9,768 bases of DNA from an uncultured Ruminococcus sp. (lineage in GTDB: Bacteria; Bacillota; Clostridia; UBA1212; UBA1255), in assembly GCA_902782885.1 (NCBI GenBank), contig CACZOW010000019.1:1-9768 (forward strand). Reading direction: 5' to 3'. Shown here piece by piece: positions 1 through 5,967 of this stretch. Position 1 is the stretch's first letter, and every line of letters begins with the position of its first letter. The position numbers were made by a program, and so were the translations under genes. The notes below the pieces were generated by a model. The model was not told the DNA's origin. It saw nothing but the letters and a program-made list of their open reading frames with translations, and searched no databases.

Positions 1-23
1 GCGAAATAATCGTGGAAAATAAG

Positions 24-51
24 AAAGCCGTCTCGATTGAGACGGCTTTTT
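24..51 (-). terminator. Intrinsic terminator of the tRNA operon, possibly bidirectional
   Basis: A perfect 11-bp inverted repeat (24-34 with 39-49) surrounds a 4-base loop. Read on the minus strand it directly follows the CCA end of tRNA-Gly and is trailed by a T-rich run (CTTATTTT), as expected for a Rho-independent terminator. On the plus strand it is also followed by T residues, so it could also stop a gene entering from the left. Bases 1-23 hold nothing else I can identify. Confidence 0.85.
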
Positions 52-54
52 AAG

Positions 55-129
55 TGGAGCGGGATACGAGACTCGGACTCGCGACTTTCACCTTGGCAAG
101 GTGACACTCTACCACTGAGTTAATCCCGC
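55..129 (-). tRNA. tRNA-Gly (anticodon GCC)
   Basis: The minus strand folds into a complete cloverleaf: 7-bp acceptor stem GCGGGAT/ATCCCGC, D-arm ACTC/GAGT, anticodon stem TCACC/GGTGA around loop TTGCCAA (anticodon GCC, glycine), 5-base variable loop, and T-stem GCGAG/CTCGT with one G-T wobble. The discriminator is U and the CCA tail is encoded (55-57), giving 75 nt. The T-loop reads TCCGAGT, so position 55, almost always T (pseudouridine in the RNA), is C. This is the last gene of the four-tRNA operon, 6 bases after tRNA-Phe and directly before the terminator. Confidence 0.95.
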
Positions 130-135
130 GCACTA

Positions 136-208
136 TGCCCAGGGACAGAATTGAACTGCCCACACGGGGATTTTCAGTCCCCTGCTCTACCAACTGAGCT
201 ACCTGGGC
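136..208 (-). tRNA. tRNA-Phe (anticodon GAA)
   Basis: Minus-strand cloverleaf: acceptor stem GCCCAGG/CCTGGGC, D-arm GCTC/GAGC, anticodon stem GGGGA/TCCCC with loop CTGAAAA (anticodon GAA, phenylalanine), T-stem GGCAG/CTGTC with one G-T pair, canonical T-loop TTCAATT, discriminator A. The length is 73 nt without CCA. The bases after the discriminator are TAG, so CCA is not encoded, unlike in the other three tRNAs of this operon, and must be added by the CCA-adding enzyme. It lies 31 bases after tRNA-Asp. Confidence 0.96.
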
Positions 209-239
209 ATCTTTCAGAGCTTATCCCCAGCCTCTGAAA

Positions 240-316
240 TGGCGACCCGGATGGGGCTCGAACCCACGACCTCTAGCGTGACAGGCTAGCGTTCTAACCA
301 ACTGAACTACCGGGCC
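240..316 (-). tRNA. tRNA-Asp (anticodon GTC)
   Basis: Minus-strand cloverleaf: acceptor stem GGCCCGG/CCGGGTC (one G-T pair), D-arm GTTC/GAAC, anticodon stem CTAGC/GCTAG with loop CTGTCAC (anticodon GTC, aspartate), T-stem GTGGG/CCCAT, T-loop TTCGAGC. Discriminator G is the usual aspartate identity base. CCA is encoded at 240-242. It lies 4 bases after tRNA-Val, so the two are clearly cotranscribed. Confidence 0.97.
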
Positions 317-320
317 ATAT

Positions 321-396
321 TGGTGGGAATTACAGGGATCGAACCTGTGACCCCCTGCTTGTAAGGCAGATGCTCTCCCAGCTGAGCTAAACTCCC
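321..396 (-). tRNA. tRNA-Val (anticodon TAC)
   Basis: Minus-strand cloverleaf: acceptor stem GGGAGTT/AATTCCC, D-arm GCTC/GAGC, anticodon stem TCTGC/GCAGG with loop CTTACAA (anticodon TAC, valine), T-stem ACAGG/CCTGT, T-loop TTCGATC, discriminator A (valine identity), encoded CCA at 321-323. This is the first gene of the tRNA operon, starting about 50 bases downstream of the -10 box of a consensus promoter. Confidence 0.97.
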
Positions 397-445
397 ATGC
401 ACAAGCTGTCCACTCATGCTGCCGGTTTTTCAACGCGGCTTGGCC

Positions 446-474
446 ATTATACTCTTGCGGTTCCGGGTTGTCAA
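446..474 (-). promoter_or_regulatory. Consensus sigma-70 promoter of the tRNA operon
   Basis: On the minus strand a perfect -35 box TTGACA (474-469) is followed by a 17-base spacer and a perfect -10 box TATAAT (451-446). The bases after the -10 box are GC-rich (GGCC...), the kind of discriminator found at stable-RNA promoters under stringent control. That the promoter is growth-rate or ppGpp regulated is inference from known stable-RNA promoters. Confidence 0.9.
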
Positions 475-477
475 CAC

Positions 478-528
478 TTTTTTTGCGAGTTTTTCAACTT
501 TTTTTCTGACGCGCTTTTCGATCGCTTT
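478..528 (-). promoter_or_regulatory. Phased A-tracts, probable UP element
   Basis: On the minus strand, directly upstream of the -35 box, lie A-runs of 7, 5, 7, 4 and 4 bases (484-478, 494-490, 505-499, 518-515, 528-525). The first three are centred 10-11 bases apart, as are the last two, that is, one helical turn. The two nearest runs occupy the usual place of the UP element bound by the RNA polymerase alpha-subunit C-terminal domain. The phasing also predicts curved DNA between the tRNA and glpK promoters. Confidence 0.65.
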
Positions 529-535
529 TCGGCGC

Positions 536-564
536 TTGCCTTCGGGGGCGATCAGCGGTATAAT
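536..564 (+). promoter_or_regulatory. Sigma-70 promoter of glpK
   Basis: TTGCCT (536-541) as -35 box, a 17-base spacer and a perfect TATAAT (559-564) as -10 box. Transcription would begin near 571 and give a leader of about 40 bases before the glpK ATG. The leader contains a small inverted repeat (GCGGA 570-574 with TCCGC 587-591, or GGAC 577-580 with GTCC 586-589) just before the start region. Whether it acts in regulation is unknown. The promoter is divergent from the tRNA promoter. Confidence 0.75.
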
Positions 565-612
565 TTACCGCGGAAAGGACGTCAGGTCCGCAATATGGAA
601 AATGGTGAGTCA

Positions 613-2094
613 ATGAAAAAGTACATCCTCGCCCTCGATGAGGGCACGACCAGCGCGCGCAGCATTCTGTTCGACAAAGAAATGAACATCGTTGCCATCG
701 CGAAGAACGAAATACCGCAGATCTTCCCGAAACCCGGCTGGGTGGAACAGGACCCGCTGGAGATATACGCGAGCCAGTACGCTTCCATGACGGAGTGCGT
801 TGCCCGCAGCGGAATAAGACCGGAAGAGATTGCCGCCGTAGGCATCACAAATCAGCGCGAGACCACTATAGTGTGGGAAAAAGCTACCGGGCGGCCGGTG
901 TATAATGCCATCGTATGGCAATGCCGCCGCACCGCGGATATCTGCGGAGAACTCGAGCGGGCAGGCTGTGCGGAACTTATAAGCAGTATTACAGGTCTGA
1001 AGATCGACGCGTACTTCAGCGGCACAAAGATCAAGTGGATCCTGGACAACGTGCCCGGTGCACGGGAAAAGGCGGACGCGGGCGAACTGCTGTTCGGCAC
1101 CGTTGACACCTGGCTTATGTGGAAGCTCTCCGGCGGCCGCATACACCTGACGGACAACACCAACGCCTCCCGCACGATGCTGTACGATCTCGCAAAATGC
1201 GACTGGAACGATCAGCTTATGAAGCTCCTGGACATTCCCCGCTCCATGCTGCCCGGAATAAAAGCCAGCAGCGCGCAATACGGTGAGATAGATTTTATGG
1301 GAACTCGCCTGCCGGTGTGCGGCGTTGCGGGCGATCAGCAGTCCGCGCTGTTTGGCCAATGCTGTTTTGAACCGGGCGAAATGAAGAATACATACGGCAC
1401 GGGCTGCTTCCTGCTGGCACATACAGGCGGCAAAATAGTTCACAGCAAACACGGTCTTATTACTACCGCCGCCGCGGCGCGGGACGGCAGACCGCCGGTG
1501 TACGCGCTGGAAGGCAGCGTGTTCGTGGGCGGCGCAGTGGTAAGCTGGCTGCGGGACGGAATGCGGCTGATCGACGAATCGCACGACAGCGAATATTTTG
1601 CGCGCAAGGTGAAGGACAGCGGCGGAGTGTACGTTGTCCCCGCGTTCACCGGCATGGGTGCGCCGTACTGGGATATGCACGCGCAGGGAGCGATATTGGG
1701 ATTGACCCGCGGCACAAAGCGGGCGCACATAATACGCGCGTCGCTGGAATCGATCGCGTACCAGACCGACGACGTTATTAAATCTATTGCCGGCGATTGC
1801 GGCGGTAAATTGACGGCGCTAAAAGTTGACGGCGGCGCTTCGGCAAATGACTTTCTGATGCAGTTTCAGGCGGACATTTCAAATATTGACGTCATCCGCG
1901 CGGAAATGAAAGAGGCCACCGCCGCCGGCGCCGCGTATCTGGCCGGTCTTGCCGCTGGCGTATACAAAGATGAAGAAGAAATAAAGGCGCTGGCCGGTGC
2001 GCATCGGGCGTTCTTCCCGGAGATGGACGCCGAAGAGCGGCGTGAAAAGCTGGAAGGCTGGCACCGGGCGGTAAACGCGTGCCGGGCATACTGA
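613..2094 (+). CDS. glpK: Glycerol kinase (FGGY family)
   Basis: ATP-dependent phosphorylation of glycerol to sn-glycerol 3-phosphate in the cytosol, feeding glycolysis and phospholipid synthesis. The 493-residue protein has the usual family length. Visible features are the phosphate-binding GTTSAR near residues 11-16, glycerol-contact residues R82/E83 in NQRET, Y134, and D241 in GDQQ, FGGY signature 1 at 134-146, signature 2 at 359-379, and the adenosine-site KVDGGAS at 404-410. I chose ATG 613 because MKKYILALDEGTTS aligns with the start of known GlpK proteins and GGTGAG (604-609) sits just before it; an in-frame ATG at 595 would add six residues. The segment that in Bacillus/Enterococcus GlpK holds the HPr-phosphorylated histidine (YHFFG-type) reads IDFMG here, with Asp227, so that PTS control is probably absent. 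No glpF or glpD is visible; two hydrolase genes follow on the same strand. Confidence 0.96.
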   Translation: MKKYILALDEGTTSARSILFDKEMNIVAIAKNEIPQIFPKPGWVEQDPLEIYASQYASMTECVARSGIRPEEIAAVGITNQRETTIVWEKATGRPVYNAIVWQCRRTADICGELERAGCAELISSITGLKIDAYFSGTKIKWILDNVPGAREKADAGELLFGTVDTWLMWKLSGGRIHLTDNTNASRTMLYDLAKCDWNDQLMKLLDIPRSMLPGIKASSAQYGEIDFMGTRLPVCGVAGDQQSALFGQCCFEPGEMKNTYGTGCFLLAHTGGKIVHSKHGLITTAAAARDGRPPVYALEGSVFVGGAVVSWLRDGMRLIDESHDSEYFARKVKDSGGVYVVPAFTGMGAPYWDMHAQGAILGLTRGTKRAHIIRASLESIAYQTDDVIKSIAGDCGGKLTALKVDGGASANDFLMQFQADISNIDVIRAEMKEATAAGAAYLAGLAAGVYKDEEEIKALAGAHRAFFPEMDAEERREKLEGWHRAVNACRAY

Positions 2095-2137
2095 CGCATC
2101 TGAGCGGGCGCGCGGACGTACACACTTAATTAGAGCG

Positions 2138-2144
2138 AAGGGAG
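2138..2144 (+). promoter_or_regulatory. Ribosome binding site choosing start 2152
   Basis: AAGGGAG lies 7 bases before ATG 2152 but only 1 base before the in-frame ATG at 2146. This spacing makes 2152 the likely start of the alpha/beta hydrolase. Confidence 0.75.
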
Positions 2145-2151
2145 AATGCGC

Positions 2152-3075
2152 ATGAAAAAAAGTGATTTCGATGTTCCGTCTACCGACGGGCTCCATACCC
2201 TTAAAGGCATCGTTTACGAACCGGACAGCCGTCCGCTGGGCGTATTTCATATCGTGCACGGCATGTCCGAACACATAGGACGCTACGATGAATTCATGAC
2301 GGAACTGTGCGAAAACGGCTGGCTGGTATGCGGTTACGATAATCTCGGCCACCGCTACACCGCCAAAGACGACAGTGAACTGGGATATATTGCTCCTAAA
2401 GACGGCTGGAAATACCTGGTGCGCGACGTACAGGCGTTCCGCGAAAAAGTTGCGGCGGCGTACGGCGTCAGCTACCCGTACGTGCTGATGGGCCACAGCA
2501 TGGGTTCATTCATCGCGCGGCTCGCAGCGGTAGTCAATCCCCGCCCCGACAAACTGATCATCATGGGCACCGGCGGACCGAATCCTGCCGCGGGTCCGGG
2601 CAAACTGCTGGCCGGAACCATTGCCGCCGTCAAAGGCGACAAGCACGTCTCCCCCTTCCTGGAAGGCATCATTTTCAAAGGCTACAACGATCGCTTTAAA
2701 AACGACCCAGACAGCGACGAATTCAGCTGGCTGTCCACGCTCAAAAATACGCGGATCAAATATATTGCCGACAAATACGCGGGCTTCCACTTCACTTCGA
2801 GCGGGCTGAAGGATCTGATCACGCTCACAAAGAAGACCGGTGACAAAAAATGGTTTTCCGCGGTCAACAAAACACTGCCGATCCTGCTGGTATCGGGCTC
2901 GGAAGATCCCGTAGGCAATTACGGCAAAGGCGTCGAGCAGGTGTACAAGCTGCTCAAAGCGCAGAAGCTCAAACCGGAGCCGCAGTTCAAGCTGTACGAA
3001 GGTGCGCGGCACGAGATACTCAACGACTTCTGCCGGGATGAGGTAGTACGCGATATTCTGGCGTTCATAAACTGA
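2152..3075 (+). CDS. Alpha/beta hydrolase, monoglyceride-lipase-like (S33/Hydrolase_4 type)
   Basis: A 307-residue serine hydrolase with no signal peptide or membrane segment, so probably cytosolic. The order of motifs is that of monoacylglycerol lipases and lysophospholipases: oxyanion-hole segment HGMSEHIGRY (about 36-45), nucleophile elbow GHSMGS with Ser116, catalytic Asp252 in SGSEDPVG and His287 in GARHEILND. Family members cleave acyl esters of glycerol or lysophospholipids; the substrate here is inferred, not shown. The region after strand 3 reads DNLGHRYTA where relatives usually have D-x-x-GHG, a minor deviation. It lies 57 bases after glpK with no promoter or terminator that I can see, so cotranscription is likely. 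That would link glycerol release to glycerol phosphorylation. It could equally be a general carboxylesterase. Confidence 0.88.
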   Translation: MKKSDFDVPSTDGLHTLKGIVYEPDSRPLGVFHIVHGMSEHIGRYDEFMTELCENGWLVCGYDNLGHRYTAKDDSELGYIAPKDGWKYLVRDVQAFREKVAAAYGVSYPYVLMGHSMGSFIARLAAVVNPRPDKLIIMGTGGPNPAAGPGKLLAGTIAAVKGDKHVSPFLEGIIFKGYNDRFKNDPDSDEFSWLSTLKNTRIKYIADKYAGFHFTSSGLKDLITLTKKTGDKKWFSAVNKTLPILLVSGSEDPVGNYGKGVEQVYKLLKAQKLKPEPQFKLYEGARHEILNDFCRDEVVRDILAFIN

Positions 3076-3089
3076 AGGAGGTACTGAAA

Positions 3090-3647
3090 ATGAAGAAAGT
3101 TACTTTGCTGGGCGACTCCATCCGGATAAATTACCAGAAGCGGGTGAGCGAGCTGCTGGCGCCGGAGTACGAGGTGTTTTATTACGAGGACAACGGCCGC
3201 TGGGCGCAGTACACGCTGCGCAGCCTGTTCGAATACAGCGCGCAGATCGCGGGCAGCGACGTGATCCACTGGAACAACGGGCACTGGGATCTGTGCGACC
3301 TGTTCGGCGACGGCAATTTCACTCCGGAAACGCAGTACGCGGAGACGCTGAAGCGCGTTGCCGACCGCCTGCTTAAGATCACGCCGAATGTGATATTTGC
3401 CACCACGACCCCTGTGCGCCCCGAGAACGTGTACAACAGCGACGCGTCGATCCGCCGTTTTAACGAGCTTGCCGTGGAAACGCTGAAGCCTATGGGCGTA
3501 CAGATAAACGACTTGTACGGAGCAGTAGCGCAGGATATTCCGCGGTATATATGCGACGACCTGATCCACCTCACGCCGGAGGGCATCGAGCTTTGTGCGG
3601 GCAAGGTGGCAAAGGCAATACGCGGCGCCGGCTGCGGCTGCGTTTAA
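3090..3647 (+). CDS. SGNH/GDSL-family hydrolase
   Basis: A 185-residue protein of the SGNH (GDSL-like) esterase/acylhydrolase superfamily. Block I is LLGDSIR with nucleophile Ser10, block III is WNNGHWD with candidate oxyanion Asn63, and block V is DLIH with Asp157 and His160, followed by LTPEG as in many small GDSL esterases. The block II glycine is probably Gly36 in EDNGRW. There is no signal peptide, so it acts inside the cell or on imported substrates. Such enzymes deacylate esters, acetylated sugars or lysolipids; the substrate cannot be told here. A textbook AAGGAGGT (3075-3082) overlaps the stop codon of the preceding hydrolase and sits 7 bases before the ATG, so the two are translationally close and surely in one operon. 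The C-terminus ends in the odd cysteine/glycine run GAGCGCV. Confidence 0.88.
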   Translation: MKKVTLLGDSIRINYQKRVSELLAPEYEVFYYEDNGRWAQYTLRSLFEYSAQIAGSDVIHWNNGHWDLCDLFGDGNFTPETQYAETLKRVADRLLKITPNVIFATTTPVRPENVYNSDASIRRFNELAVETLKPMGVQINDLYGAVAQDIPRYICDDLIHLTPEGIELCAGKVAKAIRGAGCGCV

Positions 3648-3670
3648 GGCGCCTGGATGCGAAAAAACGG

Positions 3671-3699
3671 TTGACAACCGACGCGAAAAAGGATAATAT
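3671..3699 (+). promoter_or_regulatory. Sigma-70 promoter of the flavodoxin-methyltransferase operon
   Basis: A perfect -35 box TTGACA (3671-3676), a 17-base spacer and TAATAT (3694-3699) as -10 box, about 55 bases before the flavodoxin ATG. The -35 box lies inside a small palindrome CGGTTGACAACCG (3668-3680), and GCGAAAAA occurs on both sides (3659-3666 and 3683-3690). This could be an operator or simply chance. Confidence 0.75.
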
Positions 3700-3753
3700 C
3701 AAATTGTCTGCAGCGCGTGTGCGTTGCCCACCCACGGAAGGAGAAATTGCTTT

Positions 3754-4308
3754 ATGAAGAAGCTGGTGCTGTATACGAGTATTGACGGAAATACGGATGC
3801 CGTTGCCCATGCCATCGCGGACCGGATCGGTGCGGATCTGGCGCGTCTGGTCAGAGTTAAACGCGTCAAGGGGTTTGGCTTTTTCAATAACCTCAAGCTG
3901 CGCATGGAAGTGATGCGGCACAAAAAGCCCGACATTTTCCCGTTCAAGTGGGACCCCCGCGACTACGATCTGATCTTCATCGGCACGCCCGTCTGGTATG
4001 ATTCGTACAACCCGGTATATAACACTCTGTTCAACGTAATAAAGATATACGACAGAAAAGTCGCGCTGTTCTCCACCGGCGAGAAGGAAGATACGAAGGC
4101 GCTGTCAAAGCTTACCGAGGACTGGCTGAAGGATTCGGTAGTGCTGGATACCAAGCACTGTGTGGAACCCATCTGGTGCGATGATGATTCCGAGACCGAA
4201 GCGATCCTGAAAGACATGGCGGACTGGGCGGAGCAGGTCTCCGAACGCGCCGAGAAGATGATCGAACAGGAAGAGCTGGAGCGCAGAAAGACTATTTACA
4301 AGTACTGA
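3754..4308 (+). CDS. Flavodoxin-family protein
   Basis: A 184-residue flavodoxin-fold protein, probably an FMN-binding electron carrier or NAD(P)H-dependent reductase partner. The N-terminal strand and loop MKKLVLYTSIDGNTDAVA contain the FMN phosphate-binding pattern T/S-x-x-G-N-T (residues 8-14). The second loop FIGTPVWYDSYNP (75-87), with its aromatic residues, is where flavodoxins hold the isoalloxazine ring, and LFSTGE (105-110) follows the next strand. The C-terminal 25 residues are a charged helix (EQEELERRK). ATG 3754 is chosen because GGAAGGAG (3736-3743) precedes it and the fold begins at once; an upstream in-frame ATG at 3724 lies before that ribosome binding site. The gene has its own promoter and is 19 bases before a methyltransferase gene. 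Its redox partner is not visible in the window. Confidence 0.88.
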   Translation: MKKLVLYTSIDGNTDAVAHAIADRIGADLARLVRVKRVKGFGFFNNLKLRMEVMRHKKPDIFPFKWDPRDYDLIFIGTPVWYDSYNPVYNTLFNVIKIYDRKVALFSTGEKEDTKALSKLTEDWLKDSVVLDTKHCVEPIWCDDDSETEAILKDMADWAEQVSERAEKMIEQEELERRKTIYKY

Positions 4309-4327
4309 GCGCGAAGCGGTGTGCAGC

Positions 4328-5083
4328 ATGGAATACAGCGAATTGCCCGCAAACGCGGCGGAAATGCGGTTGTCTCCGTATAAAAAAGACTTTCAGCATT
4401 CGTACGTGTTCGGCGTGTTCCCTATTATAGAGCTGGCGGATAATCGTCCGTCAGCCCTTTTTCGCATTATATTGTCGTCGAAACTGGGCGAAGAAGGCCG
4501 GAGACTGCTTACTGAAAAAGCCGCGGCGGAAGGCGTGCCGGTGACGGTCGACGACCGGACGATCGAGCGCCTCTCCCCCAAGGAAAACTGTTTCGCCATC
4601 GGAGCGTTCCGCAAATTCAGCGCGCCGCCGGACGCGGACACGGATCACATCGTGCTGGTCAACCCCTCCGACCGGGGAAATCTGGGCAACATCGTCCGCT
4701 CCGCCGTGGCGTTCGGCTTTCGGGATATTGCCGTCGTGCGTCCTGCCGCAGACATTTTTGACCCTCACGCCGTGCGGGCGTCAATGGGCGCGCTCTTCCG
4801 CATCCGCCCCGCGTATTTCGACACATTCGATGAATATCTTGCGGCGGCGGGCCGGCGCAACCTGTACCCGTTCATGCTGTGCGGCAGTCCCATGGAAGCG
4901 GAAGCACCTGACCGAACGCTTCCCTGCTCGCTGATATTCGGCAACGAGTCCGCCGGCCTGGAGGATGCTTTCGCGCATATGGGCACGCCGCTCCGGATCA
5001 CTCACGAGAACACGGTAGATTCGCTGAATCTGACCGTTGCGGCCGGCATCGGCATGCACTGGTTCCGGCAGGAGGTACACTGA
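4328..5083 (+). CDS. SpoU/TrmH-family RNA 2'-O-methyltransferase (first of two)
   Basis: A 251-residue SPOUT-class enzyme that should transfer methyl from S-adenosylmethionine to a ribose 2'-OH in rRNA or tRNA. The N-terminal ~95 residues look like the L7Ae-like substrate-binding part, ending in the conserved IERLSPKENCFAIGAF. The knotted catalytic domain has motif 1 NPSDRGNLGNIVRS (112-125, catalytic-type Arg124), the family stretch VRASMGALF (149-157), motif 2 FGNESAGL (204-211) and motif 3 DSLNLTVAAGI (231-241). ATG 4328 is chosen over GTG 4319, which would add three residues; the ribosome binding site is weak (GGTG at 4318-4321), suggesting coupling to the flavodoxin gene 19 bases upstream. 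The next gene starts 1 base after its stop. Which nucleotide is modified cannot be told from the sequence. Confidence 0.9.
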   Translation: MEYSELPANAAEMRLSPYKKDFQHSYVFGVFPIIELADNRPSALFRIILSSKLGEEGRRLLTEKAAAEGVPVTVDDRTIERLSPKENCFAIGAFRKFSAPPDADTDHIVLVNPSDRGNLGNIVRSAVAFGFRDIAVVRPAADIFDPHAVRASMGALFRIRPAYFDTFDEYLAAAGRRNLYPFMLCGSPMEAEAPDRTLPCSLIFGNESAGLEDAFAHMGTPLRITHENTVDSLNLTVAAGIGMHWFRQEVH

Positions 5084-5084
5084 T

Positions 5085-5912
5085 ATGGACAGCAGACCCC
5101 AGCTTATCGGCATCAATGCCCCGGAGATCAAGGACGCCCGCGATATGCTGGCGGGCAAAAATCGCCGCGACCCTTCCCTCTTTATCTGCGAAGGCCTCTG
5201 GGCCGCTGAAAAACTGCTCGAGCGCGGGATCTCCGTCGAAGCGGTATATTATGACAACGATTTCTTTTTCGGCGGCCGCGCACCGGCTGCCGAGACCGCG
5301 CTGCTGTCGCGCCTGTGTGCCCGCGCGGCGAATGTATACCCCGTATCCGCCAAAGCGTGCGCGCGCATCAGCGACCGGGACGGCGCGGACAATTGTTTTA
5401 TAATTGCCCGCATGCCCGCGACCCGGCCGGAGGATATCAAGCTTGCCGACGACATGCTGGCGATCGTCATGGACGGGCAGGAACAGCCGGGCAACATCGG
5501 TGCAATTCTGCGCTCTCTGGACGCGGCAGGCGGCGCGTTCGCCGCGCTTACCAACCGGCGGGTGAAATTGACTCATCCGCGCCTGATCCGGGCCAGCCTG
5601 GGCAGCGCGTTCACACTGCCGGTGCTGGATCTGCCCATTGACGAACTGATCGCGTGGCTGCGGGCAAACCGGTTCCGCATCGTGCTCACCGACCTCACCG
5701 CGTCGCGCAATTTCTGCGATATTCCCGCAAGCGGCCGCGTGGCGGTGGTGGCGGGCAACGAGCACACCGGCATTTCCCCCGTCTGGCGCACGCTGCCGGA
5801 AGCCGAACCCGTTATCATTCCGATGCTGGGCTCGGTAGAATCACTGAATGTGGGCTTTGCCTCCACGCTGGTGGCGTATAATATAGGACTGCGGCAGAAG
5901 GGGCTGATGTAA
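5085..5912 (+). CDS. SpoU/TrmH-family RNA 2'-O-methyltransferase (second of two)
   Basis: A 275-residue TrmH/RlmB-like methyltransferase. The N-terminus has the substrate-binding domain signature FICEGLWAAEKLLERGI (33-49), and the catalytic knot shows motif 1 DGQEQPGNIGAILRS (130-144, Arg143), the LIRASLGSAF stretch (167-176), motif 2 VAGNEHTGI (222-230) and motif 3 SVESLNVGFASTLVAYNI (250-267). AGGAGGT (5070-5076) lies 8 bases before ATG 5085, and only one base separates this start from the stop of the preceding methyltransferase, so the pair is tightly coupled. The two share the fold but differ in sequence well beyond a recent duplication, so they probably act on different sites. The stop codon lies inside a hairpin. 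The gene converges on the sigma factor operon. Confidence 0.92.
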   Translation: MDSRPQLIGINAPEIKDARDMLAGKNRRDPSLFICEGLWAAEKLLERGISVEAVYYDNDFFFGGRAPAAETALLSRLCARAANVYPVSAKACARISDRDGADNCFIIARMPATRPEDIKLADDMLAIVMDGQEQPGNIGAILRSLDAAGGAFAALTNRRVKLTHPRLIRASLGSAFTLPVLDLPIDELIAWLRANRFRIVLTDLTASRNFCDIPASGRVAVVAGNEHTGISPVWRTLPEAEPVIIPMLGSVESLNVGFASTLVAYNIGLRQKGLM

Positions 5913-5933
5913 TTGCCCGCTGCCTGCCGCAGT
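5888..5933. terminator. Hairpin between convergent genes, possible terminator
   Basis: A perfect 10-bp inverted repeat, ACTGCGGCAG (5888-5897) and CTGCCGCAGT (5924-5933), encloses 26 bases including the stop codon of the second methyltransferase, with further pairing of GGGC (5901-5904) to GCCC (5915-5918). Neither strand has a proper T-run directly after the stem, so it is not a classical intrinsic terminator. On the minus strand a T6 run (5953-5948) lies just before the hairpin, after the sigma gene. It may serve both converging operons as a pause or RNA-end structure. Confidence 0.4.
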
Positions 5934-5967
5934 GCTGTCCGCGCTCTAAAAAAGAACCGAAAAACGT

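Noticed and set aside
570..591. Possible riboswitch or T-box in the glpK leader
   Set aside because: The leader is only about 40 bases, with one short hairpin and none of the conserved elements of a known riboswitch or T-box.
397..612. N-terminal extension of glpK in the same frame
   Set aside because: It would run from next to tRNA-Val through both promoters; homology begins at MKKYILALDEG.
610..1728. 372-codon minus-strand open frame opposite glpK
   Set aside because: It is a shadow of glpK with no domain signature and no ribosome binding site that I can see.
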